Shown here: positions 14,178 through 21,258 of the stretch, in pieces
How the letters are laid out: every line of letters begins with the position of its first letter
Numbering within the stretch: position 1 is the stretch's first letter
Assembly (NCBI GenBank): GCA_017509065.1
Contig: JAFWQM010000085.1
Location: 1 to 22,949 of the forward strand
Source of the DNA: Clostridia bacterium
GTDB lineage: Bacteria; Bacillota_A; Clostridia; Christensenellales; Aristaeellaceae
Direction of reading: 5' to 3'
DNA: 22,949 nucleotides
Program-made: the position numbers and the translations under genes
The notes under the pieces: generated by a model
The model's input: only the letters and a program-made list of their open reading frames with translations
The model's database searches: none
What the model was told of the DNA's origin: nothing

Positions 14178-14951
14178 ATGCTTTTCACCCTCGACATCGG
14201 CAACACCAACATCAAGACCGCCCTGTTCGACGGGGCGGAAATGGTGCATTACTGGCGCTTGTCCACCACCCGGAAATACACCAGCGACGAGCTGGGCGTG
14301 ATGATCACGCAGCTGTTCGATCATGAGAAGATCGACAGGAGCCAGGTCGCCGGGATCATCATGTCGTCCGTTGTGCCCACCATCAATTTCACGGTCGAGC
14401 ACATGTGCCGGGACTACTTCGGCATCGACCCCATGACCGTAGGCCCAGGCGTAAAAACGGGTATTGACATCAAGTACGACAATCCCCGGGAGATCGGCTC
14501 GGACCGTATCTGCAACGCGGTGGCAGCCTATACGCTGTACGGCGGCCCCTGCGTCTATATCGACTTCGGCACTGCCACCACCTTCGGCGCGCTGGACGAA
14601 AGCGGCGCGCTGCTGGGCGGCTGCATCACCCCCGGCATCAAGCTGACCAGCGAGGCGCTGGTGTCCGGCACGGCGAAGCTGCCCCACTTCGAGCTGGTCA
14701 TGCCCGAGCGCGTGATCGGCAAGACCACCATCGGAAACCTGCAGTCCGGCGTCATCAACGGCTATGTGGGCCAGGTGATCTATTTGGTCAACGAGATTCG
14801 CCGGGAGATGGGCTGTCCCAATGCTCAGGTCATCGCCACCGGCGGCATGGCGCGGCTTATTGCGGGTAAATCCGGCGTCATCGACCATATCGATGGCCTG
14901 CTGACGCTGAAGGGACTCAGGCTGATCTATGAGAAGAATGTGAGGCAGTAG
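14178..14951 (+). CDS. coaX: Type III pantothenate kinase
   Basis: This 257-residue protein of the ASKHA fold is the usual CoaX length. It phosphorylates pantothenate, the first step to coenzyme A. Motifs are LDIGNTNIKTALFDG (4-18), SSVVPT (about 63-68), DFGTATTFG (about 130-138), GGCITPGIK (about 147-155) and TGGMA (about 222-226). AAGGAGA lies 7 nt before the ATG. With the upstream ECF S component it forms a pantothenate uptake-and-trapping pair. CoaX enzymes generally need a monovalent cation and are not feedback-inhibited by CoA, so control would fall on transport. Confidence 0.95.
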   Translation: MLFTLDIGNTNIKTALFDGAEMVHYWRLSTTRKYTSDELGVMITQLFDHEKIDRSQVAGIIMSSVVPTINFTVEHMCRDYFGIDPMTVGPGVKTGIDIKYDNPREIGSDRICNAVAAYTLYGGPCVYIDFGTATTFGALDESGALLGGCITPGIKLTSEALVSGTAKLPHFELVMPERVIGKTTIGNLQSGVINGYVGQVIYLVNEIRREMGCPNAQVIATGGMARLIAGKSGVIDHIDGLLTLKGLRLIYEKNVRQ

Positions 14952-15040
14952 AGAGTGGGTAAATTATGAGTGAGAGCTCATAAGAAGTGTATATATAAGG
15001 AATATGCGAATTTACGCGTGTATGCGTGCAATCCCTATTC

Positions 15041-15080
15041 CCTGTCATCCCGACCGAAGCGAAGCGTAGTGGAGGGACCT
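15041..15080. repeat. Intergenic repeat of the GTCATCCCGACCGAAGCGAAG type
   Basis: This short segment, GTCATCCCGACCGAAGCGAA and onwards, is of a kind often seen between genes in bacterial genomes. A weaker relative begins near 165 (GTCATTCTGAGCGAA). It may reach into the homoserine dehydrogenase leader. Confidence 0.45.
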
Positions 15081-15113
15081 AATCCCTAAAAACCAACCAA
15101 AGGAGAGAAGCTC

Positions 15114-16388
15114 ATGCGAAAAGTATCTGTTGGATTCCTGGGCTGCGGCAACATCGGCTGCGGCGTGTGGAAGCTGCTGAACGAATTCAAGGCGGACATC
15201 CTGCACCGCGCTGACGTGGAATTTGACGTGAAGCGCATCCTGGTGCGGGACGTGAAGAAAAAGCGGGATCAGGAAGTTCCGTCAGAACTGCTGACCACCG
15301 ACCCAAAGCAGGTGACGGACGACCCCGGCATCGAAATGGTGCTGGAATTCATGGGCGGCGAGACACCCGCCACCCAGTATATGCTCCGCGCCCTGGAAAT
15401 GGGCAAAACCGTGGTGACCGCCAACAAAATGGCGCTGGCCCTGAACTGGCACATTCTCCAGGAAGCCGCGATCCGGCACAACAGCGGCCTGTATTACGAG
15501 GCCGCCGTGTGCGGCGCGATTCCCATCATCCGCACCACGCTGGATTCTTTGCAGTCCAACCGCATCGAGGAAATGATGGGCATCGTGAACGGCACCACCA
15601 ACTACATCCTCACCCGCATGAGCCAGGAGGGCAGCGACTACGCCGAAGTGCTCTCCGACGCCCAGCGCCTGGGCCTGGCCGAGCCCGACCCGACCAGCGA
15701 CGTGGAGGGCTTCGACGCGGCTTACAAGCTGTCCATTCTCTCTTCGCTGGCGTTCCATGCCCGGGTGCCCTTTGACGTGATTTACCGCCAGGGCATCACC
15801 CAGGTGAGCGCCGCGGACATCGCCTTCGGCAAAGAACTGGGCTACACCCTGAAGCTGCTCGCCATCGCCAAGCGCAGCGGCGACGTGATCGACGCCAGGG
15901 TGCATCCGACCTTTATCCCGGACTCCCATCCGCTGGCCTCCGTAAACGGCAGCTTCAACGCCATCTTCCTCCATGGCCACGCCTGCGACGATATGATGCT
16001 CTTCGGCCGCGGCGCGGGCAGCGCCCCGACGGCGAGCGCGGTGGTAGCGGACATGCTGTACGCCGTGTCCCGTGACACGCCCAGGCACCCCACCTTCCGC
16101 AACACCAACGAGCTGGCCGAGGGCCTCACCGTGACCGACGACTGGCATTGCAGCTTCTATGTGCGCCTGGATGCCAGCGACCGGCCCGGCGTGCTGGCCC
16201 GCATCACCGCCTGCCTCGGTGACGAGGGCATCAGCATTCGCAACCTCATGCAGCGCGACGCCGTGGACGGCCACGCACAGATCGTCATGATCACCCACGA
16301 CGCGGGCGAATGCGCCATCCGCAAAGCCCTCGCCGCCATCGCTTCCGACGATGTGAAGGTGGAGAGCATGATAAGGGTGGAGAGGTGA
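15114..16388 (+). CDS. hom: Homoserine dehydrogenase
   Basis: This 424-residue NAD(P)-dependent enzyme reduces aspartate semialdehyde to homoserine, the branch point to threonine and methionine. The Rossmann loop is GFLGCGNIGCGVWKLL (7-22). VTANKMALA (about 101-109), NGTTNYILTRM (about 158-168) and the catalytic-region DPTSDVEGFDAAYKL (about 185-199) follow. A C-terminal ACT domain begins at DRPGVLARITACL (about residue 358), typical of the threonine-inhibited Gram-positive form. AAAGGAGAG precedes the ATG. No thrC or thrB neighbour is in the window. Codon use is more GC-rich than in the secreted-protein genes to the right. Confidence 0.96.
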   Translation: MRKVSVGFLGCGNIGCGVWKLLNEFKADILHRADVEFDVKRILVRDVKKKRDQEVPSELLTTDPKQVTDDPGIEMVLEFMGGETPATQYMLRALEMGKTVVTANKMALALNWHILQEAAIRHNSGLYYEAAVCGAIPIIRTTLDSLQSNRIEEMMGIVNGTTNYILTRMSQEGSDYAEVLSDAQRLGLAEPDPTSDVEGFDAAYKLSILSSLAFHARVPFDVIYRQGITQVSAADIAFGKELGYTLKLLAIAKRSGDVIDARVHPTFIPDSHPLASVNGSFNAIFLHGHACDDMMLFGRGAGSAPTASAVVADMLYAVSRDTPRHPTFRNTNELAEGLTVTDDWHCSFYVRLDASDRPGVLARITACLGDEGISIRNLMQRDAVDGHAQIVMITHDAGECAIRKALAAIASDDVKVESMIRVER

Positions 16389-17005
16389 TTAGGCCCTTAT
16401 AAGCGAAAGTCTTCGCAAAATAGCAAAAAGTCTGACTGAATTTATTTCGCTTATTTCAGGTAGTGAGATTTTCATTAGAGGCTTTGATGTGAGTAGAAGG
16501 GAACCCGCCAAAAGGCTTCCCCTTGAGGGGAAGCTGTCAGGCGCGAGACCAGCTTGGCAAATGTACAAAAGTCAATTCGCGCCTGACTGATGAGGTGATT
16601 AGCTGGGCTTAAATCAAGTTTCTTCCCAGTCGATTGGCTTCATCATCTCATTCGTCCTGCGCGAATGATCTTGGTCACTCTTTCCAAGTTCGTTCCGCGC
16701 AGGCCACCATCCGGGGCTGCCGCCCGTCCTACGCTGAAAACAGTCCACCGGACTGTTTTCCGAGCGCTACGGCCCCCCTCAAGGGGAAGGTTTTTAGCTG
16801 GTCTCCTGCTTGATGGGTTCCTGTTTATCCGGATTGGAGAGTCTGCGATTGGTCATGTATTTATATCTGTACTCTGATCTTTCCTTTTCCGGTTTATCTG
16901 GGTTAGGGATTAGGCAGTAGGACTTAGGCGGCAGAGGGACGGGGAAACTGTTCTTACACCGGTGGCATCACACAGGCGCTATCGCAGAAAGGTCAGAACG
17001 TAAAG
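16389..17005. other. Gene-free mosaic of repeats before the exported-protein operon
   Basis: No gene is supported in these 617 bases. They contain a 10-bp inverted repeat (ATAAGCGAAA 16399-16408 with 16445-16454), a composite repeat with inverted ends (16511-16796), a heptamer remnant near 16866 and degenerate TTAGG repeats near 16890-16930. No clear promoter for the gene at 17006 was recognised. Confidence 0.55.
16511..16796. repeat. Composite repeat with inverted TTCCCCTTGAGGGGAA ends
   Basis: The left end AAAGGCTTCCCCTTGAGGGG (16511-16530) is matched in reverse complement by CCCCTCAAGGGGAAGG (16776-16790) plus a T-run. Between them lie a second stem (GTCAGGCGCG with CGCGCCTGAC), the family D tail TGATGAGG and a family A copy in minus orientation (palindrome 16736-16760). 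The whole resembles a small non-autonomous element built from older repeats. Confidence 0.6.
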
Positions 17006-17851
17006 ATGAATAAAGCGATTGCATCACTGATCCCCGTTATGCTGATTGCAGCGTTACTGTGTCCAAGCGCCGCACTGGCTGACAACCCCTTTGTCAGTCC
17101 GCGCGGCTCGTGTAATTCCATTGACGGCGTAACGGTCATCGTTACAATCTTTGTGGATGATCCCTATCATCGCTGGGAATGGAATACGCGCAGTGAGGAC
17201 GCGGCCTCCTACTTCCGAATTCATGACCGCCTGGAAACTGCCGTGAACTGGCTCACGCAGCAGGTAGGATTTTACGGTGGCACGGCTGTAATCCACTGGG
17301 ACTGGCACGACGAGCCCTATCTTTACAACTGGTACACGTCCCAGAACAATATCCGCGATTACCGCTACACCTACACCGAACTGCACAAGTACATCACGGA
17401 CAGCATCCCGCTGGAGAGCATCAATGAATACTACCATGCAGACAACGTGCTGTTTTTGGCGCTGTATAATCAGGATATCCAGGAGACCAGCCGCGGCGTT
17501 TCCTTCCCGCTGGACTTTTCGGAGTACGCTGCCAGCGACCAGGCCTACGAGATCCTGTGGATCATGGATGAAGATAACGGCCTCACCGTCAGTGCGGCGG
17601 GGTTTGCGCACGAGATCATGCACTGCTTTGGCGCGGTCGATTTCTACGAAGGTTCCGAATTCACCACGCCGGCGTATCTGAAGCATCTCAATGACATCAA
17701 TTCCAAGGACATCATGTATCAGATCGATTACAGCGACCCGGATCACATTGGGGAAACCTTTTCCGATCTGGACGCATACTATATGGGCTTGCGCACCTTC
17801 TGCGCCGACCGGGAAAAGTACGGCCTGAAGCGCAGCTCGTTCGACAGATGA
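17006..17851 (+). CDS. Secreted metzincin-like zinc metalloprotease of unknown family
   Basis: This 281-residue protein has a signal peptide (hydrophobic core about 8-24, cleavage probably after ALA-D). It carries HEIMHCFGAVD (202-212), the metzincin consensus HExxHxxGxxD with Asp rather than His as third zinc ligand. A Met in KDIMYQ (237) is 25 residues on, a plausible Met-turn. A Trp/Tyr-rich N-terminal half includes HWDWHDEPYLYNWY near residue 97-110. I do not recognise a named family; Asp as third ligand is known in snapalysin-type enzymes. It would cleave extracellular proteins or wall components. It is the first of four closely spaced genes and is followed after 46 nt by a CapA-like gene. 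The ribosome site AAAGG is weak and rather distant. Confidence 0.75.
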   Translation: MNKAIASLIPVMLIAALLCPSAALADNPFVSPRGSCNSIDGVTVIVTIFVDDPYHRWEWNTRSEDAASYFRIHDRLETAVNWLTQQVGFYGGTAVIHWDWHDEPYLYNWYTSQNNIRDYRYTYTELHKYITDSIPLESINEYYHADNVLFLALYNQDIQETSRGVSFPLDFSEYAASDQAYEILWIMDEDNGLTVSAAGFAHEIMHCFGAVDFYEGSEFTTPAYLKHLNDINSKDIMYQIDYSDPDHIGETFSDLDAYYMGLRTFCADREKYGLKRSSFDR

Positions 17852-17897
17852 AAACGCAAAACAGGTAAAGCTCCATCTCCCAGAAAGGATGTTCTGC

Positions 17898-19217
17898 ATG
17901 CACAAAAAGCGTCGCGGTCTCAGTTTGGGCAGCATTCTGACCATTTGCCTGACAGCGGCTGTCGTTGCCGGGTGTGCGTTTCTGTTCAGCAGGATTCGCG
18001 GCGCAAACGCCAATGCCGCCATGGACGCGCAGCGGATGATCGGCGCAGTGCACTCCTTCATGCAGACAGCTTCCGGCGGGGATACGCAGCCCCAGGCGAC
18101 CGTGCTGACCGTAACGGTCACGCTCGCGCCTGTCACGCCGCCGCCCGCGACGCCTGTTCCCGTCACCGCCGCGCCTGTCAATAATCCGTATGAATCCTTT
18201 TCCTTCACGCTGACCGCGGGCGGCCTGGCTTCTTTTCAAAGCGACATTTCAGATTCCGTCTACAACAAGACGGACAAAACGCTGGACTATGAGCCCGTCG
18301 TTCAGTCCGTCCGCGAAAAAATCAGCAGCGATATCAACCTGGTCACCTTGCCGCAGACGATCAATACCGCCGACCGGAAATACAGCGATACGCTCGCGCC
18401 TGCCGAAGCCGCCGTTGCCCTGCACTCCATGGGATTTGGTCAGGTGGCGCTGGCGACCGAACATATCCTCGATCAGGGCAGGCAGGGCGTGGAAAACACG
18501 GTTTCAGCGCTCACGAGCCGCCATCTTGAATGCGCGGGCGTCAACGCCATGGGCGCGTCCCGCGTGAAACTGGTTGAGCTGAACGGCGGAACCGTCGCCA
18601 TTCTTTCCTACACCGACATGCTCACCTCGAAAAGTAAAAATGAACTGGCCAAGGACAATTCCTTCTTTGCCCTCTACGACGCGGACATGGCCCGCGCGGA
18701 TATCCAGAACGCCCGGAACCAGGGCGCGCGCTGCGTGATCGTGTGCATGTACTGGGGTAAGCAGGACGCCGTATCCGTGACCGCCGCGCAGAAAAAGACC
18801 GCCCAGGAGATGGCTGAAATGGGCGCGGATATCATCCTGGGCACGCGCCCGACCCGCGTGCTGCCCATGGACTTTATCACCTGCGTCGGCCCGGACGGGA
18901 AAACCCATACCGCTTTCGTGGCTTATTCCCTGGGCATGCTGCTGACAGAATCGCGGGAAGCTTACGACATTTCCGGCATGCTGCTGCATCTTGGCGTGCG
19001 AAGCGACGAGCAGGGCATGATCCACTTCGAGGCCATCGAATACACGCCCCTCTATCTCTGGAAACAAAAAATCAGCGGACGGACGCAGTTCTGCATCGTA
19101 TGCAGCGCGGACCCGCCGCCCGAAGCAATGAGCACCCAGCAGAAGGAGGTCATGCAGCGTTCGCTTACCCGCGTTCAGACCGCGCTGAAGGATTCTCCCG
19201 TTAAGCAGAGGAAATAA
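17898..19217 (+). CDS. Membrane-anchored CapA-like protein with degenerate active site
   Basis: The product is about 439 residues. One N-terminal membrane anchor (about 11-33) is followed by a Thr/Pro/Val linker near 68-95 and then a domain that follows the CapA (PGA_cap, calcineurin-like) order. Segments corresponding to the family motifs are altered: NNHxLDxG reads TEHILDQG (about 188-195), HWGxE reads YWGKQD (about 285-290), and GxHPHVxQ reads GTRPTRVLPMD (about 314-324). Most metal-binding His and Asn are lost, so a binding rather than catalytic role is likely. CapA proteins are linked to poly-gamma-glutamate or wall polymers. The start is ATG 17898 with AAAGGA 10 nt upstream; the ATG at 17889 has no spacing for it. 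Family assignment is moderate. Confidence 0.72.
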   Translation: MHKKRRGLSLGSILTICLTAAVVAGCAFLFSRIRGANANAAMDAQRMIGAVHSFMQTASGGDTQPQATVLTVTVTLAPVTPPPATPVPVTAAPVNNPYESFSFTLTAGGLASFQSDISDSVYNKTDKTLDYEPVVQSVREKISSDINLVTLPQTINTADRKYSDTLAPAEAAVALHSMGFGQVALATEHILDQGRQGVENTVSALTSRHLECAGVNAMGASRVKLVELNGGTVAILSYTDMLTSKSKNELAKDNSFFALYDADMARADIQNARNQGARCVIVCMYWGKQDAVSVTAAQKKTAQEMAEMGADIILGTRPTRVLPMDFITCVGPDGKTHTAFVAYSLGMLLTESREAYDISGMLLHLGVRSDEQGMIHFEAIEYTPLYLWKQKISGRTQFCIVCSADPPPEAMSTQQKEVMQRSLTRVQTALKDSPVKQRK

Positions 19218-19298
19218 CATAGCGCAGAATCGGGGACGAGAAATCCCCGCCGCGTCCCGAAAGGAACGGACAGATACCACTGAAGGAGGAAAACGATC

Positions 19299-19964
19299 AT
19301 GAAAAAAACAATTTCTTTAGCGCTTCTCATTGCGTTTCTATGCGGTCTTTGCCCCCTCGCGTCGGCGGATCAACTGACGGACTCCCTGAGCACGCCTGTT
19401 CCGTTCGGGGTCGTTCACGCCGATAACGCCAGCGCTTTGGCGGTCTATAAATCCGTCGGCAGCCGGAGCAGCACGGACAGATTAAAGAACTATCAGCTCT
19501 GCGCAATCCTGTCCGTGAAGGAATCCGACGGGACGCTCTGGTATGAAATCCGCTATATCAGCAACAGCGCTTTCAAGGAAGGCTTCATCAAGGGCGATGT
19601 GTTTTATCCGCTGACCCTGGCCGGGCTGATCACAATCGCCGCCGACGATTCGGCGGGCGAAACCTTAAGATCGCTGATCAGCACATTAAAGGTCAACGCG
19701 TTCGTAACGGCAACCGCCGCGCCTACCGCAACGGTTAAGCCCACCGCGACGCCGAAGGTCAAAGCGACGGCTACGCCAAAGCCCGCTTCCGCCCCCACTT
19801 CCACCCGCAGGAGATACGTGCTGAATACAAAAACAATGAAATTCCATTTGCCCAACTGCACCGAAGTCAGCAGAATCACGGAAGAAAACAGGAAAAACAC
19901 CACGACCACGCGGGAAGCTCTGATTGAACAGGGCTATACACCGTGCCAGAAGTGCAATCCCTGA
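19299..19964 (+). CDS. Secreted SH3-like protein with C-terminal Cys-pair (Ada-like) motif
   Basis: This 221-residue exported protein has a signal peptide (1 to about 23, ending ASA-D). A domain of about 100 residues looks SH3-like (VYKSVGSRSSTDRLKN, then WYEIRYI, GFIKGD). A Thr/Ala/Pro/Lys linker spans about 138-168. The C-terminal module (about 169-221) reads KFHLPNC, then GYTPCQKCNP. That spacing of His/Cys then CxxC is found at the ends of secreted nucleases and competence-type proteins and resembles the Ada metal-binding fold. It may bind zinc or anchor to DNA or wall. AAGGAGG is well placed before the ATG. It probably belongs to the same operon as its neighbours. Its exact role is unknown. 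Confidence 0.75.
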   Translation: MKKTISLALLIAFLCGLCPLASADQLTDSLSTPVPFGVVHADNASALAVYKSVGSRSSTDRLKNYQLCAILSVKESDGTLWYEIRYISNSAFKEGFIKGDVFYPLTLAGLITIAADDSAGETLRSLISTLKVNAFVTATAAPTATVKPTATPKVKATATPKPASAPTSTRRRYVLNTKTMKFHLPNCTEVSRITEENRKNTTTTREALIEQGYTPCQKCNP

Positions 19965-19978
19965 CCGTCGGAGGCATG

Positions 19979-20677
19979 ATGTACAAACTTGAACTGCATT
20001 GCCACTCCTCCGAAGTCAGCGCCTGTTCCCATTGCCCGGCGGAAACCCTGATCCGCCGCTACAGGGAAGCGGGGTATCACGGGATCGTGAGCACCAATCA
20101 CATCAACCGCGCCACCTTCCGGGACATGGAGGAGCGTTCCTGGGAGGAAAAGACGGATCATTTTATGCTGGGGTATCATCTGCTCCGTGATGCCGCGGGC
20201 AGTGATTTCGATGTGCTGCTCGCCTGCGAAATCAATCTGACGCCCACCGGCTGGCCCGCTTATATCCCCAACGATTATCTGGTTTACGGCGTGACCGAAG
20301 ACTGGCTAAGGCATGCGGGTGATATGCGGGATATGAGCCTGGAGACCCTCAGCGCATGCGTTCGGGAAGCCGGCTTCCTGATCGTTCACGCGCATCCGTT
20401 CCGTGCGGGAACGGTGATGATGAATCCCGATCTTCTGGACGGATTCGAGATTTATAACGGGAATGCGCGCCACAATTCCCACAACGATCTGGCGCGCGTC
20501 TGGGCGAAAATGAACGGAAAAATCATGACCTCCGGATCGGACTTCCATCAGCCCGACGATCCCTGCTGCGGCGGGATTGAAACCGAAACGCGGATACGGG
20601 ACAACGAAACCCTTCTTGCCGTGCTCCGCGGAGGACAGTATGAGCTTTTCCCACCGCATCGCATTAACTATAAGTAA
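19979..20677 (+). CDS. PHP-domain phosphoesterase
   Basis: This 232-residue PHP-family metal hydrolase shows HCHSSEVSACS (7-17), TNHIN (about 41-45), ACEINL (about 82-87), HAHPF (about 139-143) and SGSDFHQ (about 186-192), the usual metal ligands. No signal peptide is present, so it is cytoplasmic. GGAGG sits 4 nt upstream of ATG 19979, with ATG 19976 equally possible. An earlier in-frame start at 19943 would overlap the previous gene and add a non-conserved leader. It follows the SH3-like gene by 14 nt, so translation may be coupled. Family members act on phosphate esters such as nucleotides or sugar phosphates; the substrate here is unknown. It differs from the HisJ-like protein at 7324. 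Confidence 0.85.
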   Translation: MYKLELHCHSSEVSACSHCPAETLIRRYREAGYHGIVSTNHINRATFRDMEERSWEEKTDHFMLGYHLLRDAAGSDFDVLLACEINLTPTGWPAYIPNDYLVYGVTEDWLRHAGDMRDMSLETLSACVREAGFLIVHAHPFRAGTVMMNPDLLDGFEIYNGNARHNSHNDLARVWAKMNGKIMTSGSDFHQPDDPCCGGIETETRIRDNETLLAVLRGGQYELFPPHRINYK

Positions 20678-20693
20678 TACAGCAAAGGGAACG

Positions 20694-20741
20694 CTGGGCG
20701 CTCCGCGCGCCCAGACCTGCGGCAAGGGATTTCATCCCTTG
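20694..20741. repeat. Two adjacent hairpins after the PHP gene
   Basis: CTGGGCG (20694-20700) pairs with CGCCCAG (20708-20714), and CAAGGGA (20723-20729) pairs with TCCCTTG (20735-20741). There is no T-tract. They look like an intergenic repeat and could slow decay or end the upstream mRNA. Confidence 0.6.
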
Positions 20742-20821
20742 CATCCCAATAGGCGAAATTACTTAGTCGGGGAAAGCAAACTCCCTTCGCCAGTCGATTT
20801 AGGGTTACGGAAGTTAGTGGC

Positions 20822-20941
20822 TTCTGGCCCAAGAAAGCCGGGAAAATCCCAGGGGAAAAGCTCGCTTTTCCCTGGGGATTATTCCCTGGCTTTCCCCGGA
20901 CGCATAGCGTCCGGGATGGCGGCTTCGCCGCCGGGCCAGAA
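20822..20941. repeat. Branched multi-hairpin repeat of about 120 nt
   Basis: The outer arms TTCTGGCCC (20822-20830) and GGGCCAGAA (20933-20941) enclose three units. First is GAAAGCC/GGCTTTC around a long hairpin at 20845-20880. Second is CCGGACGC/GCGTCCGG (20896-20914). Third is GGCGGC/GCCGCC with a TTC loop (20918-20932). The arrangement predicts a multi-way junction. Confidence 0.7.
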
Positions 20942-21030
20942 ACACAACGTCAATAGTTTATCTGTTTCTATCAAGTTTCAGCGGGAACAAAGTCTGCTCT
21001 TCTTATACTGTAACTTCCGCTATTGCGGGT

Positions 21031-21077
21031 CCAGGGGCCTGAGGCCCCTGGTGGAGGTCTGGAGGCAAAGCCTCCAG
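21031..21077. repeat. Double-palindrome intergenic repeat
   Basis: CCAGGGGCC-TGA-GGCCCCTGG (21031-21051) and CTGGAGGC-AAA-GCCTCCAG (21059-21077) are two perfect palindromes separated by TGGAGGT. This layout is common in intergenic repeats of Clostridia. No gene lies between 20678 and 21258. Confidence 0.7.
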
Positions 21078-21157
21078 CGTAACCTCCTGTAACTGTCCTT
21101 GATACCAGAATGGTATCGTTCAATTATTACAAAAGTGTAAATTCTTTCTGATGGGTT

Positions 21158-21186
21158 TTGCCTTTTTAACAAAGGGCTGGTATAAT
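21158..21186 (+). promoter_or_regulatory. Sigma-A promoter (extended -10) of the rhodanese-thioredoxin gene
   Basis: TTGCCT (21158-21163) and a perfect TATAAT (21181-21186) are spaced by 17 bp, with TGG directly before the -10 box. Confidence 0.7.
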
Positions 21187-21258
21187 ACGGTTGATAAAGG
21201 CGTGAAACAGCAGCTTCGTGTTTTCAGGAAAACGAAGAGGTATTGAGGTATTACTGTA

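Noticed and set aside
15282..16298. Minus-strand frame of 338 codons opposite homoserine dehydrogenase
   Set aside because: It is a shadow of a well-recognised enzyme, has no domain and has no ribosome site.
16890..16930. TTAGG-like tandem repeats resembling telomere sequence
   Set aside because: The units are few and degenerate, in a bacterial intergenic mosaic. There is no sign of a chromosome end.
17054..18208. Minus-strand frame of 384 codons across two plus-strand genes
   Set aside because: It spans the end of one gene and the start of another with no motif. The plus genes have signal peptides, motifs and a ribosome site.
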